From positions 53,840 through 117,839 of the forward strand of contig NZ_JAAHHT010000019.1 in NCBI RefSeq assembly GCF_010672085.1: a stretch of 64,000 nt of DNA, given 5' to 3'. The notes under the pieces were generated by a model. That model was not told where the DNA came from. It saw nothing but the letters and a program-made list of their open reading frames with translations, and ran no database searches. This stretch comes from Okeania sp. SIO3I5 (GTDB lineage: Bacteria > Cyanobacteriota > Cyanobacteriia > Cyanobacteriales > Microcoleaceae). Below are positions 10,128-18,030 of the stretch, piece after piece (position 1 is the first letter of the stretch; each line of letters starts with the position of its first letter). The position numbers and the translations under genes are program-made.

Positions 10128-10613
10128 CTTTCCTGGCTGTTGTCCCGCGCTCTCCATCCCCCCTAACCCCACGAGTGAAAGCTATCCCTGATCAGGAACT
10201 CCTGAAACCCTTGTGGGAGGGTGGGGAAGATGGGGAGGTGTGGGAGGAGGAGGAGGAAGAATCCCGCCTACAATCATCAAAAAAATGTCTAATTCAATAC
10301 ACTTTTCTGCTGAAAAAGCCGTTTATGAAGCATGAACATAACTTGTCATTAATGCCCAAGTTTTATGTTAAGAAAGATGTTTATAAAGCATAGCTTGGAA
10401 AGGGGGGAGCGTCGGGATGAAAGCCTGGGCCAGGATTCGGATACCTTCATAAGCTAAACGTTCATATGCCCAAGACACAAGCTAGGAGCATTTTGTTATT
10501 ATCAATGTCAATACAGGGGGAGGACATCACCTCTGTCATGCGCAGCGGTCAGGGTTTCCCAGACGCTCAGAATCCCTATGGGTCCCGTAAGGGCAACGTC
10601 GGGAGTATGTCAA
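10128..10613 (+). mobile_element. Non-autonomous IS200/IS605-type relic, interrupted by a MITE
   Basis: The right end GGGAGTATGTCAA (10601-10613) is the kind of terminus seen at the 3' side of cyanobacterial tnpB-type IS605 elements. Before it lie blocks that also occur in the copy at 15722-16038: GGGGGAGGACATCACCTCTG, then GTCAGGGTTTCCCAG, then GAATCCCTAT. No tnpA or tnpB reading frame remains. Such 3' blocks in tnpB elements belong to the guide-RNA (omega RNA) scaffold, so this may be a scaffold remnant; that is an inference. The left border (~10128) is approximate. A 220-bp MITE sits inside at 10178-10397. Confidence 0.55.
10178..10397. mobile_element. MITE, AAAGCTATCC family, copy 1
   Basis: It begins AAAGCTATCCCTGATCAGG and ends AAAGCATAGCTT, giving imperfect terminal inverted repeats. 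A clear second copy is at 47590-47799, sharing ACCCTTGTGGGAGGGTGGGG, the GAGGAGGAAGAAT stretch and GATGTTTATAAAGCATAGCT. Both copies lie in the arm of a CCCCCTTTCAAAGGGGG-type hairpin. It has no coding capacity. Confidence 0.6.
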
Positions 10614-10814
10614 GCATAACTAAGTACCTAAATGGAAGATTTCAGTATTTTCAGTCACAGTTCTATACAAAATATCCGGAAAATATAGGTTAAGTCAGAA
10701 CTCAGAAGTCATATCAATTCAAAATTCAAAATTATAACCCTAAAGTCAGGGGCTTGAAATAAGGAAAATATTTTTGATTTTTTCGCTGGTGAGGAACGAG
10801 GCTTGAATCCTTAA

Positions 10815-10919
10815 TTACAGCGCTTTTCAGTTGAGTATAACACAGTAGGGACGTTCCATGGAACGTCCCTACAGGGTTTTGGTTGCGACGATGTGGTTCA
10901 TCAATTTGAAAAGCGCTAA
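10815..10919. repeat. TTACAGCGCTTTTC-ended palindromic element
   Basis: The ends read TTACAGCGCTTTTCAG and GAAAAGCGCTAA in inverted orientation. The interior holds GTAGGGACGTTCC followed by its mirror. Sister copies are at ~5360-5463, ~12335-12417 and 56792-56899. No ORF is present. Confidence 0.65.
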
Positions 10920-10925
10920 AACTTT

Positions 10926-12047
10926 CTATATTACAGCAATGCAGTCAATTTCTACAAGTACGTCTTTGGGTAAACGTGCTACTTCTACACAAGCACGAGC
11001 AGGTGCATTTTCGGAGTCGAAATATTTGCCGTAGATGTTATTGACAGTGGCAAAGTCGTCCATGTTTTTCAGGTAGACTGTGGTTTTAACAACATTTGAC
11101 CAAGTTGCTCCTGCTTCAGTGAGGATAGCTTCGAGGTTTGCCATGACTTGTTCCGTTTGTTTACTTACGTCCTCGGTGTAGACTATTTGATTAATTCTGG
11201 TGTCGATCGCTATTTGACCAGAGATAAAGAGCATTTGGCCAGTTGTGGCGATCGCTTGATTATATGGGCCAACTGGGTCTGGTGCTTTGTCAGTTTTGAT
11301 TATTTTACGAGTTGTCATGTTTTCTTTTATTGTTTCTTTTGTTGGTTGATTATCGGTGGGTATTTCAGCATTAGTAAATTTTCTCCCATCAGGCATTATA
11401 GTATCAGTAAAGTCTGCATCTTTTATGTTCCATAAATAAGTTTTAGCGCCAGATAAATTTGCTTTACTAAGATTAGCTCCTTCTAAATCTGCCCTTATTA
11501 AATTTGCTCCTTGTAAATTTGCTCTTTCTAAATTAGCTTCTTTGAGAGAAGCTACACTTAAGTCGGCATTACTTAGGTCTGACTTTCTCAAATTGGCATT
11601 ATTTAATTTAGCGAGAATAAAATTAGTATCTTTAAAACCTCCTTTACTCAAATCTGCTTCTTGCAGTTCTGCTCTACTAAAATTTGATTCTGTACATTTT
11701 GAACCAACTAGGTTTGCATTCTTTAAAGATGAATTGCTTAAGTTTGTGTATCGAACATCAGCATAGCTTAAATTTATCTCATTTAAGTCTGCATCTGACA
11801 GATTTGCTTCCACAATATTTGCCTTAGACAAATTTGCTTTACTTAAGTCTGCTCCCAGTAAATTTGAAGCTTCTAAGTTAGCTTCTGTTAAATTTGTTTG
11901 AGTTAAATTTGCATTTAATAAATCTGCTAATGAGAAATTTATACCTGTTAAATCTTTTCCTTCAAGGTCTATTCCCATTAGTTTTCGCTTGGAGAAGTGT
12001 CTTTCTCCATCTTCATATTCTTCTAGGAATTCTTCTTGAGCATCCAT
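10926..12047 (-). CDS. Pentapeptide-repeat / RidA (YjgF/UK114) fusion protein
   Basis: The 373-aa protein has two parts. Residues ~20-225 are pentapeptide repeats of the A(D/N)Lxx type, predicted to fold as a right-handed quadrilateral beta-helix. From residue 244 (MTTRKIIKTDKAPDPVGPYN) to the end is a complete 130-aa RidA domain, the enamine/imine deaminase that clears reactive products of PLP enzymes. It keeps the conserved Arg in APARACVEVARLPKD and the ending VEIDCIAVI. The linker is in frame with no stop. A separate start at the internal ATG (11316-11318) is possible, but the sequence upstream of it has no clear Shine-Dalgarno, so I read a fusion. RidA is normally free-standing and trimeric, so each trimer here would carry three beta-helices. 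Confidence 0.85.
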   Translation of the reverse strand: MDAQEEFLEEYEDGERHFSKRKLMGIDLEGKDLTGINFSLADLLNANLTQTNLTEANLEASNLLGADLSKANLSKANIVEANLSDADLNEINLSYADVRYTNLSNSSLKNANLVGSKCTESNFSRAELQEADLSKGGFKDTNFILAKLNNANLRKSDLSNADLSVASLKEANLERANLQGANLIRADLEGANLSKANLSGAKTYLWNIKDADFTDTIMPDGRKFTNAEIPTDNQPTKETIKENMTTRKIIKTDKAPDPVGPYNQAIATTGQMLFISGQIAIDTRINQIVYTEDVSKQTEQVMANLEAILTEAGATWSNVVKTTVYLKNMDDFATVNNIYGKYFDSENAPARACVEVARLPKDVLVEIDCIAVI

Positions 12048-12840
12048 AATTTACCTCTTGATTAACTTTTTCTAATTTTACTATTATTGATGGCTTTGTT
12101 GCATAAAAGTATATAGCTGCCGCACTTGGGACCCATATCTACAACAATAACGCGCTGAAACTGCTGTAACTATTGGACAATAGTTAGATAAAACATCAAT
12201 CTTTGAAATCAAAAGGCTGAAACTTTTACCTGTAAAGGTTTTGAGATTTAAACTGTCAGCTCTAACTATTGGACAATAGTAAATAGAACATCAATAATCG
12301 CGTGCTTAGAGCGATTAAAGGAGTTTTCATTTCGGTAGACCTTGTAGGGACGTTCCATGGAACGTCCCTACAAGGTTTTGGTTGTGCCGGTGTCATCAAT
12401 CTGAAAAGCGCTGTAAACTGTGGAATGGATGTTAAGAACGCTACTTTCATGCAACAAAGCCATTATTGATACTCAACAATTTCATAATTTACGTAGGGGA
12501 ACCCAGAAACCCGGTTTATTGTAGACATCTTTTATTAAAAATAATGTATCGTAGAAACTGGGTTTATTTCCGTAATTCCTAAATTTATCAAATAAATATA
12601 TTTCCACCTAATTATCTTTCTAGAAAACGATTAATTTTCCCAAAAATATTATGCTGATAATTAATAACACTGCTATTTCATCAAGGGTTAAGTAAACCTG
12701 TAGCGGGCAAGATGCCCGCACTACAAATATTTGACTTAAACTTCGCCCTCAAAGGGGAGATATTATTGAATATTTGCACTTCATATACTTTAAATTTGCT
12801 GTAATATTATAGATGTTAACCTGAATAAAAATTAACCACT
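12048..12840. other. Intergenic region with an IS5-like MITE and a GGGTTT-hairpin element
   Basis: 12092-12461 is the IS5-like MITE listed separately. 12493-12582 is a degenerate member of the GGACTTACGCA family (internal CCCAGAAACCCGGTTT, ending CCGTAATTCCT). 12583-12840 is AT-rich leader for the next gene. No gene is seen; a 62-codon minus-strand ORF inside the MITE is not supported. Confidence 0.6.
12092..12461. mobile_element. IS5/IS903-like MITE with 9-bp target duplication
   Basis: The ends are GGCTTTGTTGCATAAAAG and its mirror CTTTCATGCAACAAAGCC. The flanks carry a perfect 9-bp direct repeat ATTATTGAT at 12083-12091 and 12462-12470. GGCTTTGTTG ends and 9-bp duplications are typical of the IS903 group of the IS5 family. 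The 370-bp interior has no transposase and holds repeated AAGGCTGAAACTTTTACCTG blocks and a nested GTAGGGACGTTCC palindrome. A sibling is at 19598-20120. Confidence 0.85.
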
Positions 12841-13362
12841 ATGAAACTGAAAAAAATTATCACTATTACCCTGTTAATAATTGGCTCCTTAGCAACACCT
12901 ATCCTCGCAGAAAACGTCGAACAACTCCGGCAATTTTTAGATAACTCATCAGCAGTTTGTCAAGGATGCGACCTTAGTGGAGCTGACCTTAGTAACATCA
13001 GACGACGAGGTGCAAAACTAAGACAAACTAACTTAAAAAATGCCGACTTAAGCAACAGTAATTTCAGTTCTTCTTACTTTACTTGTGCTGACTTAACTAA
13101 TGCTAACCTACAAAATACTAATCTCGAATGGTCTAATTTAGTAGATGCTAATCTCCGTGGGGTTGACCTCAGAGGTGCTGACTTGAGCAAGACAGATTTA
13201 AGTGGCGCTATTTTTGAAGGTGCTTTGACAGAAGGAGTAATATTAGAAGGAGCAAAAATGCCTGATGGAGCAACTATTTATGATGGTCGTGGTTTAGAAT
13301 CATTTCAGCCAAGACCAATTTTTTCTCAACAAAGAGTTCAATGTTTAGGAGACCAAAAATAA
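12841..13362 (+). CDS. Secreted pentapeptide-repeat protein
   Basis: This is a 173-aa protein with an N-terminal signal peptide: MKLKKIITITLLIIG is a short charged start and hydrophobic core, followed by a likely cleavage after ATPILA. Residues ~40-140 are pentapeptide repeats (CDLSGADLSNI, NLKNADLSNSNF, LRGVDLRGADLSKTDLSGAIF). The last ~35 residues are repeat-free and end near a Cys (VQCLGDQK). Two Cys sit at the repeat start (VCQGCDLSGADL). Export to the periplasm or thylakoid lumen is inferred from the signal. Function is unknown; such proteins are abundant in cyanobacteria. Both neighbours are unrelated. Confidence 0.85.
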   Translation: MKLKKIITITLLIIGSLATPILAENVEQLRQFLDNSSAVCQGCDLSGADLSNIRRRGAKLRQTNLKNADLSNSNFSSSYFTCADLTNANLQNTNLEWSNLVDANLRGVDLRGADLSKTDLSGAIFEGALTEGVILEGAKMPDGATIYDGRGLESFQPRPIFSQQRVQCLGDQK

Positions 13363-13771
13363 TATTAATTACCAAATTGGGTTTGGAGACCAAATTGGAT
13401 TTGGAGACCAAATTGGGTTTGGAGACCAAACCCCTACGATCAAATATTACCGAAAAATTTTGGTTTAAAGTCTACCCTTGGATAGGGAATAATATAGAAT
13501 CCGGGTAATTAGTTATCGTATTACTGAGGAGTAATGAGTAATGAGTAATGAGTTAGGAGTAAGAAAGGAAATGAAAATGCATAAATTTTTAAATTCGTAT
13601 TCAATAGAATATTTGTAAGTTGAGGATTTTTGAATGCGATTACTGTATAACCTGATTTTATATAATAAATAAAAATTTTCATAATTAGTCAATTCTCTTC
13701 TTTTCAAGGAGAGGTAATTATTAATTATTAATTGTTAAAAAGCTATTTAAGATTGCTATATTTATTGAAAT
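13363..13771. repeat. Spacer with triplicated AAATTGGGTTTGGAGACC repeat
   Basis: At ~13372-13432 an AAATTGG(G/A)TTTGGAGACC unit occurs three times in tandem and runs into the CCAAACCCCTAC hairpin arm found elsewhere. At ~13490-13560 TATAGAATCCGGGTAATTAG and repeated GAGTAATGAG units match the reverse complement of the segment near 56455-56535. No gene is supported. Confidence 0.55.
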
Positions 13772-14767
13772 ATGTCTATGTATAATTCAAAATCTACTAA
13801 TAATATTGCAGTTAATTACAATCAAATTACAGCAGCAGCTAATAATTTATATTCTGTAGCTCACCGCACACCTGTAATAACTTCAACAACTGTAAATAAA
13901 CTGACTAATTGTGAGGTATTTTTTAAGTGTGAAAATTTTCAACGGACAGGTTCATTTAAGTTTAGAGGAGCTTACAATGCTCTATCTCAACTATCAGAAA
14001 CTCAAAAACAATTGGGCGTATTAACCTATTCTTCTGGAAATCATGCTCAGGCGATCGCTCTAGCAGGCAAATTATTAAATATTCCCACAACTATTGTGAT
14101 GCCAAATAATGCTCCAGAAGTTAAAAAATCTGCTACTCGTGGTTATGGAGCTGAGATAATTTTCTACGATATAAATCAAACAAATAGAGAAAAGTTAGCT
14201 GCAAAAATTGCCGAAGAAAGAGGTTATATAATTATTCCGCCTTATGACCATCCTGATATTATTGCCGGACAAGGTACGACTGCTTTAGAGTTAATTGAAG
14301 AGGTAGAAAGTTTGGATTTATTATTAGTATGTTGTGGAGGCGGTGGTTTACTTTCTGGTTGCGCGATCGCTACTAAAAATCTATTAAAAAACTGCGGAGT
14401 TGTGGGAGTTGAACCGAAAAATGCGGATGATGCTACTCGGTCTTTTTATTCTCAAACTCTGCAAAGTGTACATAATCCTAATACTATTGCTGATGGTGCT
14501 AGAACGCCCTATTTGGGTACATTGAATTTTCCATTAATTTTGAATTATGTTGATGATATGGTGACGGTTTCGGAGGAAGAAATTTTAAGAACAATGTATT
14601 TTATTTGGGAAAGAATGAAGTTAGTAATAGAACCAACTGGAGCTTTAGCAGCAACAGCTTTATTAGAAAATACTGTTAAAGTTTCTGGTGTTAGAGTGGG
14701 AGTAATTATTAGTGGCGGAAATGTAGATTTAAAACAGGTATGGGAGCTGTTTAAATCTGTTGTTTGA
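13772..14767 (+). CDS. PLP-dependent serine/threonine dehydratase or 3-hydroxyaspartate dehydratase/racemase family
   Basis: The 331-aa protein is a fold-type II PLP enzyme. The Schiff-base Lys is in TGSFKFRGAYNAL (Lys63), SSGNHAQAIA is the substrate loop, and CCGGGGLLSGCA is the phosphate-binding glycine loop. EPTGA and SGGN near the end complete the cofactor site. There is no C-terminal ACT domain, so it is not the isoleucine-regulated IlvA form. The length fits catabolic threonine dehydratase, serine racemase and threo-3-hydroxyaspartate ammonia-lyase, which cannot be told apart by eye. The reaction would eliminate water from a beta-hydroxy amino acid to give a keto acid and ammonia. I used the first ATG of MSMYN; starting at the second Met would make little difference. 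No operon partner is visible. Confidence 0.88.
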   Translation: MSMYNSKSTNNIAVNYNQITAAANNLYSVAHRTPVITSTTVNKLTNCEVFFKCENFQRTGSFKFRGAYNALSQLSETQKQLGVLTYSSGNHAQAIALAGKLLNIPTTIVMPNNAPEVKKSATRGYGAEIIFYDINQTNREKLAAKIAEERGYIIIPPYDHPDIIAGQGTTALELIEEVESLDLLLVCCGGGGLLSGCAIATKNLLKNCGVVGVEPKNADDATRSFYSQTLQSVHNPNTIADGARTPYLGTLNFPLILNYVDDMVTVSEEEILRTMYFIWERMKLVIEPTGALAATALLENTVKVSGVRVGVIISGGNVDLKQVWELFKSVV

Positions 14768-15290
14768 CTGTAAGTATAGCAATCCTAAAAAGGTTGCCAT
14801 ATATCAATTAATGAATGTAAGGGTTTGGTCTCCAAACCCTGTTTTAGCTCAATACCATTTAGATAAGACTGAAACTGCTATGGAATCGAACCATTAAATA
14901 AACTTTTCTTTCTTACCGAATTGCCAAGGGTTTTAACAACTAGGTAATTATCAATTATCAATTAATGAATGTAGGGGTTTGGTCTCCAAACCCTTTTTTA
15001 GCTCAATACCATTTAGATAAGACTGAAACTGCTATGGAATCGAACCATTAAATAAACTTTTCAAATTACCATTATCAAGTATCAATTAATGTTTTTTCAC
15101 AAATCATTACTGCCAAAAGAAAATCCTTAACTGAACTGTATTGTATTTCCGCTTGGATTTGGAAACCAAACCCCTACAGTTTTTTTCACAAACCATTTAG
15201 GATTGGTATAATTTAACCTATCAATTTTAAAATTGAAAAACTCAAATAAATAGTAATTCAATGTATTGAAAAATCAAACAATTTAAACTG
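14768..15290. repeat. Spacer with a direct duplication and GGGTTTGG hairpins
   Basis: Segments 14803-14908 and 14957-15062 are near-identical 106-bp direct repeats (each begins ATCAATTAATGAATGTA and ends AAATAAACTTTTC). Both contain the palindrome GGGTTTGGTCTCCAAACCC. 15155-15210 holds another variant (GGATTTGGAAACCAAACCCC) that reappears, inverted and split by a MITE, near 47240-47430. No gene. Confidence 0.7.
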
Positions 15291-15721
15291 ATGGATTTAG
15301 ATACTTTATTAGAACATATAGATATTGGAGAAGACCAAGAGATTGAGTTTAAGTCTGCTAAAAATAGTTTACCCAAAGATATTTGGCCAACTCTCTCAGC
15401 TTTTGCAAATACAGATGGTGGTTATATAATATTAGGAGTTAGCGAAGCTGATGATGGATTTATTATTTCAGGAGTTAATAACCCAGAAAATTTAATAACC
15501 CAATTTTGGAATAATCATAATAATCGTGAAAAATTGAGTTTTCCTATTTGCTCTAATTCTCATCTAGAAATTAAAGAAATTGACAGTAGTAGACTTATTA
15601 TTATTTCAATTCCTAGAGCAACCCGTACTCAACGTCCTGTTTATATTAATAATAATCTGATGACAGGAACTTACAAACGTGACTATTCTGGAGACTACCG
15701 CTGCACCGAAATAGAAATTAA

Positions 15722-16038
15722 CTTCCCCGAAGGGAAGTCAAAGCTCTCCATCCCCCCTAAACCCCCTTTCCAAGGGGGGAGGGGAACTCAGAGATGGAAA
15801 CCCCGGGTCAACGGTTAGATACCTCCATATCCTAAACGTTATGCTCCCCTTGACAAATAGGAGGTATTTTATTACAATACTGTTGATTGAGCGTAAGTTC
15901 AACGAACACAGGGGGAGGACATCACCTCTGTCAAAACAGCAGTCAGGGTTTCCCAGGCTGAAGAATCCCTATTTTTCCATCCCCCCTAACCCCCCTTTGA
16001 AAGGGGGGAATAGAAGGGTAACGTCGGGAGTATGTCAA
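15722..16038 (+). mobile_element. Non-autonomous IS200/IS605-type element inserted in the AlbA_2 gene
   Basis: It starts with the small hairpin CTTCCCCGAAGGGAAG and ends GGGAGTATGTCAA. Insertion is 3' of ATTAA in the target without target duplication, as expected of HUH (Y1) transposition. The borders are set by the reading frame of the host gene. Internal blocks GGGGGAGGACATCACCTCTG and CAGTCAGGGTTTCCCAG are shared with the copy at 10128-10613. A CCCCCCTTTGAAAGGGGGG hairpin lies near the right end. No transposase or TnpB ORF is present. Confidence 0.7.
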
Positions 16039-17105
16039 GCAGATGTTGCGAGATGCTAGTAGTGAACCTCAAGATTCTCAAATTTTAGATAATTTTAATT
16101 TGAACGATCTAGATTCAGAAACTCTGAAAGCATTTCGGCAACGTTTTAGTAATAGAGAACCGGAACATCCTTGGTTAGCGTTTGACGATAAAAATTTACT
16201 CCTCCAATTGGGAGGATGGAAACGCGATCGCGACACAAATAAAGAGGGATTAACTCATGCAGGGTTACTTATGTTTGGTCGCGAACGCACTATTTTAGAT
16301 GCTTTTCCTTATTACCACTTAGATTATCAAGAACGTTTCTCTAGTGATCCAGACCAGAGGTTGGATTATCGTTTAACTCTTGATGGTAGATGGGAACCAA
16401 ACTTATTTAATTTTTATTATCGTGTTTATAGTCGTTTGGTCAAGGATTTAGATGTACCATTTCAACTTGATAAAAATGCTACTCGCAGAGAAGAAACTCA
16501 TGTTCATCAAGGTATAAGAGAAGCATTAGCAAATACTTTAATTCATGCCGACATCTATCTACAAAATCATTAGTTATCATCAAGTTCCAACAAGGTTTTG
16601 CATTTTCTAATCCCGGTCGCCTCAGAATACCTATTAATCTTTTGTATGAAGGTGGTCATACAGATCCTCGCAATCCTACCTTACAAAAAATGTTTCAAAT
16701 GTTAGGATTAGGAGAAAAAGCAGGTTCTGGATTTGGGAAAATTCTTGGAGCATGGAAAGAACAACAATGGTTTATTCCTTTGGTATCAGAAAAGCTTGAT
16801 GTAGAAAGCACATCTTTATTATTACCAATGGTTAGTTTTATACCAGAAAATGTAGAAAAAGAATTAAAGCAAATAATTGGAAATAACTATTCCAACTTAA
16901 CAGAATTAGAACGTATTATTTTGGTAATTACTCATAAATTTGGAGCAGTTAGTAATACAGATATTCAACGTTATAGAAAAGAGCATCCTACAGATATAGG
17001 TAGATGTTTAAAACGTTTAGTTAATAATGATTATTTGGAAAAATCTGGCGAAGGGAAAGGTACACGCTACAATTTACCAAACCAAGGTCAGCTTGATTTA
17101 TTTTC

Positions 17106-17280
17106 GTTGTTGACTAGCTCCGATCATAACGAACCTAACTCCGATCATAACGAATCTAACTCCGATCATAACGAATCTAGCTCCGATCATAACGAACCTA
17201 GCTCTGATCGTAACGAATTTAGCTCCGATCATAACGAACCTAGCTCCGATCGTAACGAATCTAGCTCCGATCGTAATCAA
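17106..17280 (+). repeat. 21-bp tandem repeats (8 units) within the AlbA_2 pseudogene
   Basis: The unit is close to AGCTCCGATCATAACGAACC with one more base and encodes SSDHNEP, SSDHNES or SSDRNEF variants, eight in a row. They form a hydrophilic linker between the winged-helix-like part and the C-terminal domain. All length changes would be in frame. Confidence 0.85.
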
Positions 17281-17556
17281 AAACAACTGTTAATAGATAT
17301 TGCAATTCCAGTTAGAGAAAAGAAACGGGTAAATCGAGAACTAATGAGAAATACAATTCTTAATCTATGCTCAAATGGGTATCTAAACCTCAAAACATTA
17401 GCTGAACTTTTAGCTCGAACTCCAGATAGTATTAGAGCTAATTATATTAACCCTATGCTAAAAGAAGGTAACTTACAACTTCAATATCCAGACAAACCTC
17501 ATCATCCACAGCAAGCATATAAAACTGTATCGAACCAAAATGACAAATTTACATAA

Positions 17557-18030
17557 AAACCGGGTTTGTTTTAAATGTTCTACCATACTAATATCTATCT
17601 CTCACCGAATAATTAATAATTAAATAATTAAATAATTCAGGTTAAAAACCTCCCCTTTCAAGGGAAAAAATTTATTTTTTTTCCTTTTAGTAAATCCTCT
17701 ACTTAGGGTTTGCTGAAAAAGTCTTATGGGTGAGGGTAGTCCTCAGGAGTTAGGAGTCAGGAGTCAGGAGGAATGGGGAATGAGCGAGGAGGCAGGAGGA
17801 AAAATTATCCTTTGATTTTTCTGCCACAGTCAACTCAAAATCCTAACTTTTTGAGATCCCTAGAACAAAAACCTTGTACTTTTTCAAGACATAAAAAGGC
17901 TAAAACCTTTATCTGTCAATGCTTTTATATTTAATCAGCAAGCCCTACTTAAAAGGGAGAGGTAATTATCAATTATCCATTATCAATGGATGAAAAACCC
18001 GGTTTATGATCACACTATCAGCACAGGATG
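17557..18030. other. Gene-free spacer with a 242-bp MITE
   Basis: It begins with an AAACCGGGTTTGT...ACTAATATCTATCTCTCAC half-element (~17562-17605) and then simple AT repeats. 17705-17946 is the MITE listed next, and a short tail of AT repeats leads to the convergent stop of the RTX protease. No gene. Confidence 0.6.
17705..17946. mobile_element. MITE with AGGGTTTGCTGA ends and ACTT duplication
   Basis: The termini AGGGTTTGCTGAAAAAG and TCAGCAAGCCCT are near-perfect inverted repeats. The flanks carry ACTT at 17701-17704 and 17947-17950. The interior contains GGAGTCAGGAGTCAGG simple repeats. There is no coding capacity. The parent transposase family is unknown to me. Confidence 0.65.

Larger units (their letters stand above)
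9701..10925. other. Gene-free region containing an IS200/IS605-like relic and two MITEs
   Basis: There is no convincing gene over 1.2 kb. 9701-10127 is plain AT-rich sequence with one unsupported short ORF. 10128-10613 is the IS605-like relic with a MITE inside it. 10815-10919 is a TTACAGCGCTTTTC-ended element. Short ORFs at 10175 and 10466 fall inside the mobile sequence and are not genes. Confidence 0.6.
15291..17556 (+). pseudogene. AlbA_2 (Schlafen-type) ATP-binding regulator, broken by an IS605-like insertion and a frameshift
   Basis: Three fragments in three frames make one gene. Part 1 (15291-15721) is the AlbA_2 domain: EDQEIEFKSAKNS, FANTDGGYIILGV. Part 2 (16039-~16555) continues MLRDASSEPQDSQILDNF and ends in the GHKL-like HxGIREALANTLIHAD motif. 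Part 3 (~16556-17556) carries FSNPGRLRIP, DPRNPTLQKMF and GLGEKAGSGFGKI, then winged-helix-like segments. Removing the 317-bp element at 15722-16038 joins ATTAA to GCAGATG and restores the frame as TEIEIKQMLRDA. A further indel near 16552-16560 (after HAD) shifts into part 3. In part 3, residues 155-212 are seven-residue SSDHNEx repeats. Intact homologues are putative transcriptional regulators or ATP-binding proteins; this copy is very probably non-functional. Confidence 0.85.

Noticed and set aside
10175-10693. Two short plus-strand ORFs (72 and 75 aa)
   Set aside because: They lie inside the MITE and the IS605-like relic and only follow repeat sequence.
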